Positions 15,071-16,977 of a DNA stretch of 16,977 nucleotides are shown here, piece after piece (within the stretch, counting starts at the first letter, position 1; the number at the start of each line of letters is the position of its first letter). Location of the stretch: contig JAEENZ010000041.1 in the NCBI GenBank assembly GCA_016283985.1, forward strand, positions 1 through 16,977. The letters are read 5' to 3'. A model generated the notes under the pieces. The model did not search any database. It was not told the origin of the DNA and saw only the letters and a list, made by a program, of their open reading frames with translations. A program made the position numbers and the translations under genes. The DNA comes from Bacteroidales bacterium (GTDB lineage Bacteria; Bacteroidota; Bacteroidia; Bacteroidales; UBA932).

Positions 15071-16977
15071 CTAGAAGCTGAAGTACTCGAGGCGCTGCTT
15101 GACTGCAGGAACGGTGTCGCCGGGCTCCTGGGGAAGGATCATCACACGGGCGGTGCTCTTGTACTGACCGACGTTCACGGCCCTCTTGATATAGGACTGC
15201 ACGGTTTCGAGTTCCATGTTCTTTAGCTCCACTATGCTCTTGGCTTCCTGGATGCACTGGTTCAGGGCGGGCTTGCCCATCTTCACATACTTGCCGAAGA
15301 AGCTCATGTCGTCCATCGAACCCAGGTTCATGATGCCGATGGTGGCGGAGGGTAATCCGACCATGGCCAGCTTCGCCTTGTTCTGGACGGCAGTGGCACC
15401 TTCTATAACGGAAATGATCGCCTTTTGGATGTCAGTGGTACTGAGCCTGTTGCCAGCTCTGTCGACAAACGATATGATTTTGTATACCGCTCCGTCGGAT
15501 GCTTCCACCCATGTCTCCTTCACATTATAGTCGGCGGCCATGTGGTCTTTCAGGTCCTGTGTTTCGTTCCAAACGGCGGTCACGTCTGCCAGGAAGGGGT
15601 CTATCGCTTCGTTCCTACTGCGCTTACCGTTGAAATCCCACACCACCGGAGCTACCTCCTTCTTCGCCTTGGAGCTCTTTCCCTTGGATGCCTTGCCCGA
15701 TCCGGCCGCAACGGCGGGTTCCGCCTTCTGCACCGGCTTCACAGGCTCAGGGGCCACATAGGGGGCCTTGGAAACGGTCATGTCATACAGCACGTACTGG
15801 CCGGAACGGGCGTTCTCGCACTTGAGCCAGAACATGAGCTGTTCGCACTTGTTGATGGGCACCGTGAAGGTGGATGGCTGCATCTTGTTGTTCAGCACGA
15901 AATCTCCCACCAGCACCCTGTCGGCGAAAACCATCAGGTGTACCGGGTTATACGGATCCACATCCTTTCCGAAGATATCCTTGTCGGTGAACTCACTCTT
16001 GTTGGCCACCGTGAAGGTGCAGGTCTCATACTCCTTGAAGGGGTTGAAAGCCACTACGGAGGACTGCCTGCCGCCGTCTCCCACCAGGTTCAGCACACCG
16101 GCGCTACCGGCCATACCCGCCCCGGCGGTAACACCGGTCGCGGCACCCACCGAGCTGGAACTCATGGCGCTTCCGGCACCCATCATGAACATGAAGGCGG
16201 CCTCGGAGAGCGAGATGTTCTCGAAAGCGAGCGGGATGTTGGTTTCGAGCATCACACCTTTATATATCTTGCTGCCATCCTTCATCTGGAAGTATTCCCT
16301 CTGGGAACCGCCGTTCTTGAAGCAGTCGTTGAAGTCGAAGTTGGTAAGGGTGCTGAGATACCTTCCCACATAGTGGAAATACGGAGCCTTGCAGAGGTCG
16401 ATGAGGTCGGCCGTCTCCGGGCACGGAGGTTTGGGGTGTACGAACAGGTTGTTATCCACCGGCTTGCCGCGGTACAGGGTGATGTCGCCGAAACCGAAGT
16501 ACGTCTGCTTGTCCTTGCCGGTGCCGGGCTTGGCGAAGGTAAGGGTGCGGCACTTGTAGATGGGGATCGTAAAGTGCTGGTTCGGCCAGGTGGAGTGGAT
16601 GGTCGTTTCGAGGACTATCTGGTCGTCGGCGTAGACGCGGATCTTGTCATCGTCCAGTACGCGGTGTTTGGTGAGGGTGCCCACCGTGAAGCTGACCCAG
16701 TCGAACTCGCCGGCCAGGTCGAAGCGGTAAAATGCATTGATGTTCTCATCCAGGAACAACCCGCCGTTGCCTGTCGTGAGGATGAAGCCCTCGTCGAACT
16801 GCTCCCCACCCATCGAGAACGTGTAGTGGGAGGATGAGCCGTCGAAGAAGGTCTTGTCGAAGCTGGATGAACCGCGGACGGAGAAAGGCTTTATGTTGGA
16901 GCAGAGTTTCGCCACGTCCGGAAGAGCGGCAAGCTTCGCCTGCGAGGCGTTGGCCAGGCCGGGCGTGGGAATATCCG
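15071..16977 (-). CDS. Large protein with two NPCBM-like modules, N-terminus beyond window
   Basis: The reading frame stays open to the window edge, so at least 635 residues are encoded and the true start lies outside; a GTG at 16915 is possible but nothing singles it out. An NPCBM-like beta-sandwich spans about 16830-16460 (HYTFSMGGEQFDEGF, YRFDLAGEFDWVSFTVG, DKIRVYADDQIVLE, FGFGDITLYRG). A related second module spans about 16055-15770 (CTFTVANKSEF, VHLMVFADRVLVGDFVL, QYVLYDMTVSK). Between them is a hydrophobic Gly/Ala/Ser-rich stretch (about 16230-16075) resembling a glycine zipper. A Pro/Lys/Ala-rich linker (KASKGKSSKAKKE) precedes a roughly 190-residue C-terminal domain that I do not recognise and that ends in LEYFSF. 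NPCBM modules usually bind carbohydrate in glycosidases, but no catalytic domain is visible. The function is unknown. Confidence 0.75.
   Translation of the reverse strand, partial: DIPTPGLANASQAKLAALPDVAKLCSNIKPFSVRGSSSFDKTFFDGSSSHYTFSMGGEQFDEGFILTTGNGGLFLDENINAFYRFDLAGEFDWVSFTVGTLTKHRVLDDDKIRVYADDQIVLETTIHSTWPNQHFTIPIYKCRTLTFAKPGTGKDKQTYFGFGDITLYRGKPVDNNLFVHPKPPCPETADLIDLCKAPYFHYVGRYLSTLTNFDFNDCFKNGGSQREYFQMKDGSKIYKGVMLETNIPLAFENISLSEAAFMFMMGAGSAMSSSSVGAATGVTAGAGMAGSAGVLNLVGDGGRQSSVVAFNPFKEYETCTFTVANKSEFTDKDIFGKDVDPYNPVHLMVFADRVLVGDFVLNNKMQPSTFTVPINKCEQLMFWLKCENARSGQYVLYDMTVSKAPYVAPEPVKPVQKAEPAVAAGSGKASKGKSSKAKKEVAPVVWDFNGKRSRNEAIDPFLADVTAVWNETQDLKDHMAADYNVKETWVEASDGAVYKIISFVDRAGNRLSTTDIQKAIISVIEGATAVQNKAKLAMVGLPSATIGIMNLGSMDDMSFFGKYVKMGKPALNQCIQEAKSIVELKNMELETVQSYIKRAVNVGQYKSTARVMILPQEPGDTVPAVKQRLEYFSF

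Noticed and set aside
15425..16837. A 470-codon open frame on the plus strand opposite the NPCBM-like protein.
   Set aside because: The translation is low-complexity, rich in His, Gly, Val and Leu, as expected of an antisense shadow in G+C-rich DNA. The minus-strand frame has real domain patterns.

Overview
The window looks like a chromosomal segment of a G+C-rich member of the Bacteroidales, an Alistipes/Rikenellaceae-like or uncultured gut lineage. Four things point this way: short intergenic gaps with TAnnTTTG-type -7 promoter elements, start codons without Shine-Dalgarno sequences, two Bacteroidetes-style lipoproteins, and the protein families themselves (OPA-type MFS transporter, ppdK, PIN-PhoH, bacterial alpha-2-macroglobulin). 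No rRNA, tRNA, insertion sequence or CRISPR array was seen. The content is mostly housekeeping, but several genes carry unusual inserts. Family assignments come from reading the proteins, not from a database search.

Left part (1-1945): the 5' half of a GlpT/UhpC-like organophosphate antiporter (minus strand, cut by the window edge) is divergent from a TrmH/SpoU-family RNA methyltransferase. A small lipoprotein follows the methyltransferase 12 bp downstream. A perfect 26-bp stem hairpin (1886-1944) separates this group from the converging ppdK.

Centre-left (1952-7220, minus strand): a likely operon reading PurL-related AIRS-like protein -> PIN-PhoH ATPase (9 bp gap) -> pyruvate phosphate dikinase ppdK (61 bp gap). 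The first gene resembles only the second AIRS-like half of large-type PurL and has lost its signature residues.

Centre-right (7266-14529, plus strand): folC, a large secreted alpha-2-macroglobulin-like protein and truB are joined by two 4-bp ATGA overlaps, so they are probably co-transcribed and translationally coupled. folC is much longer than usual. Its most striking insert is a 52-bp tandem repeat (about 2.65 copies). Each unit contains a 9-10 bp hairpin, and because 52 is not a multiple of 3 each copy is read in a different frame. Both wrong frames meet a stop codon immediately after the array, so a change in copy number would truncate FolC. This is the most novel feature of the window.

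Right part (14522-16977, minus strand): a small lipoprotein with its own plausible promoter, its stop overlapping truB by 8 bp, and a large protein running off the window. That protein has two NPCBM-like beta-sandwich modules, a Gly/Ala/Ser-rich segment and a C-terminal domain I do not recognise.
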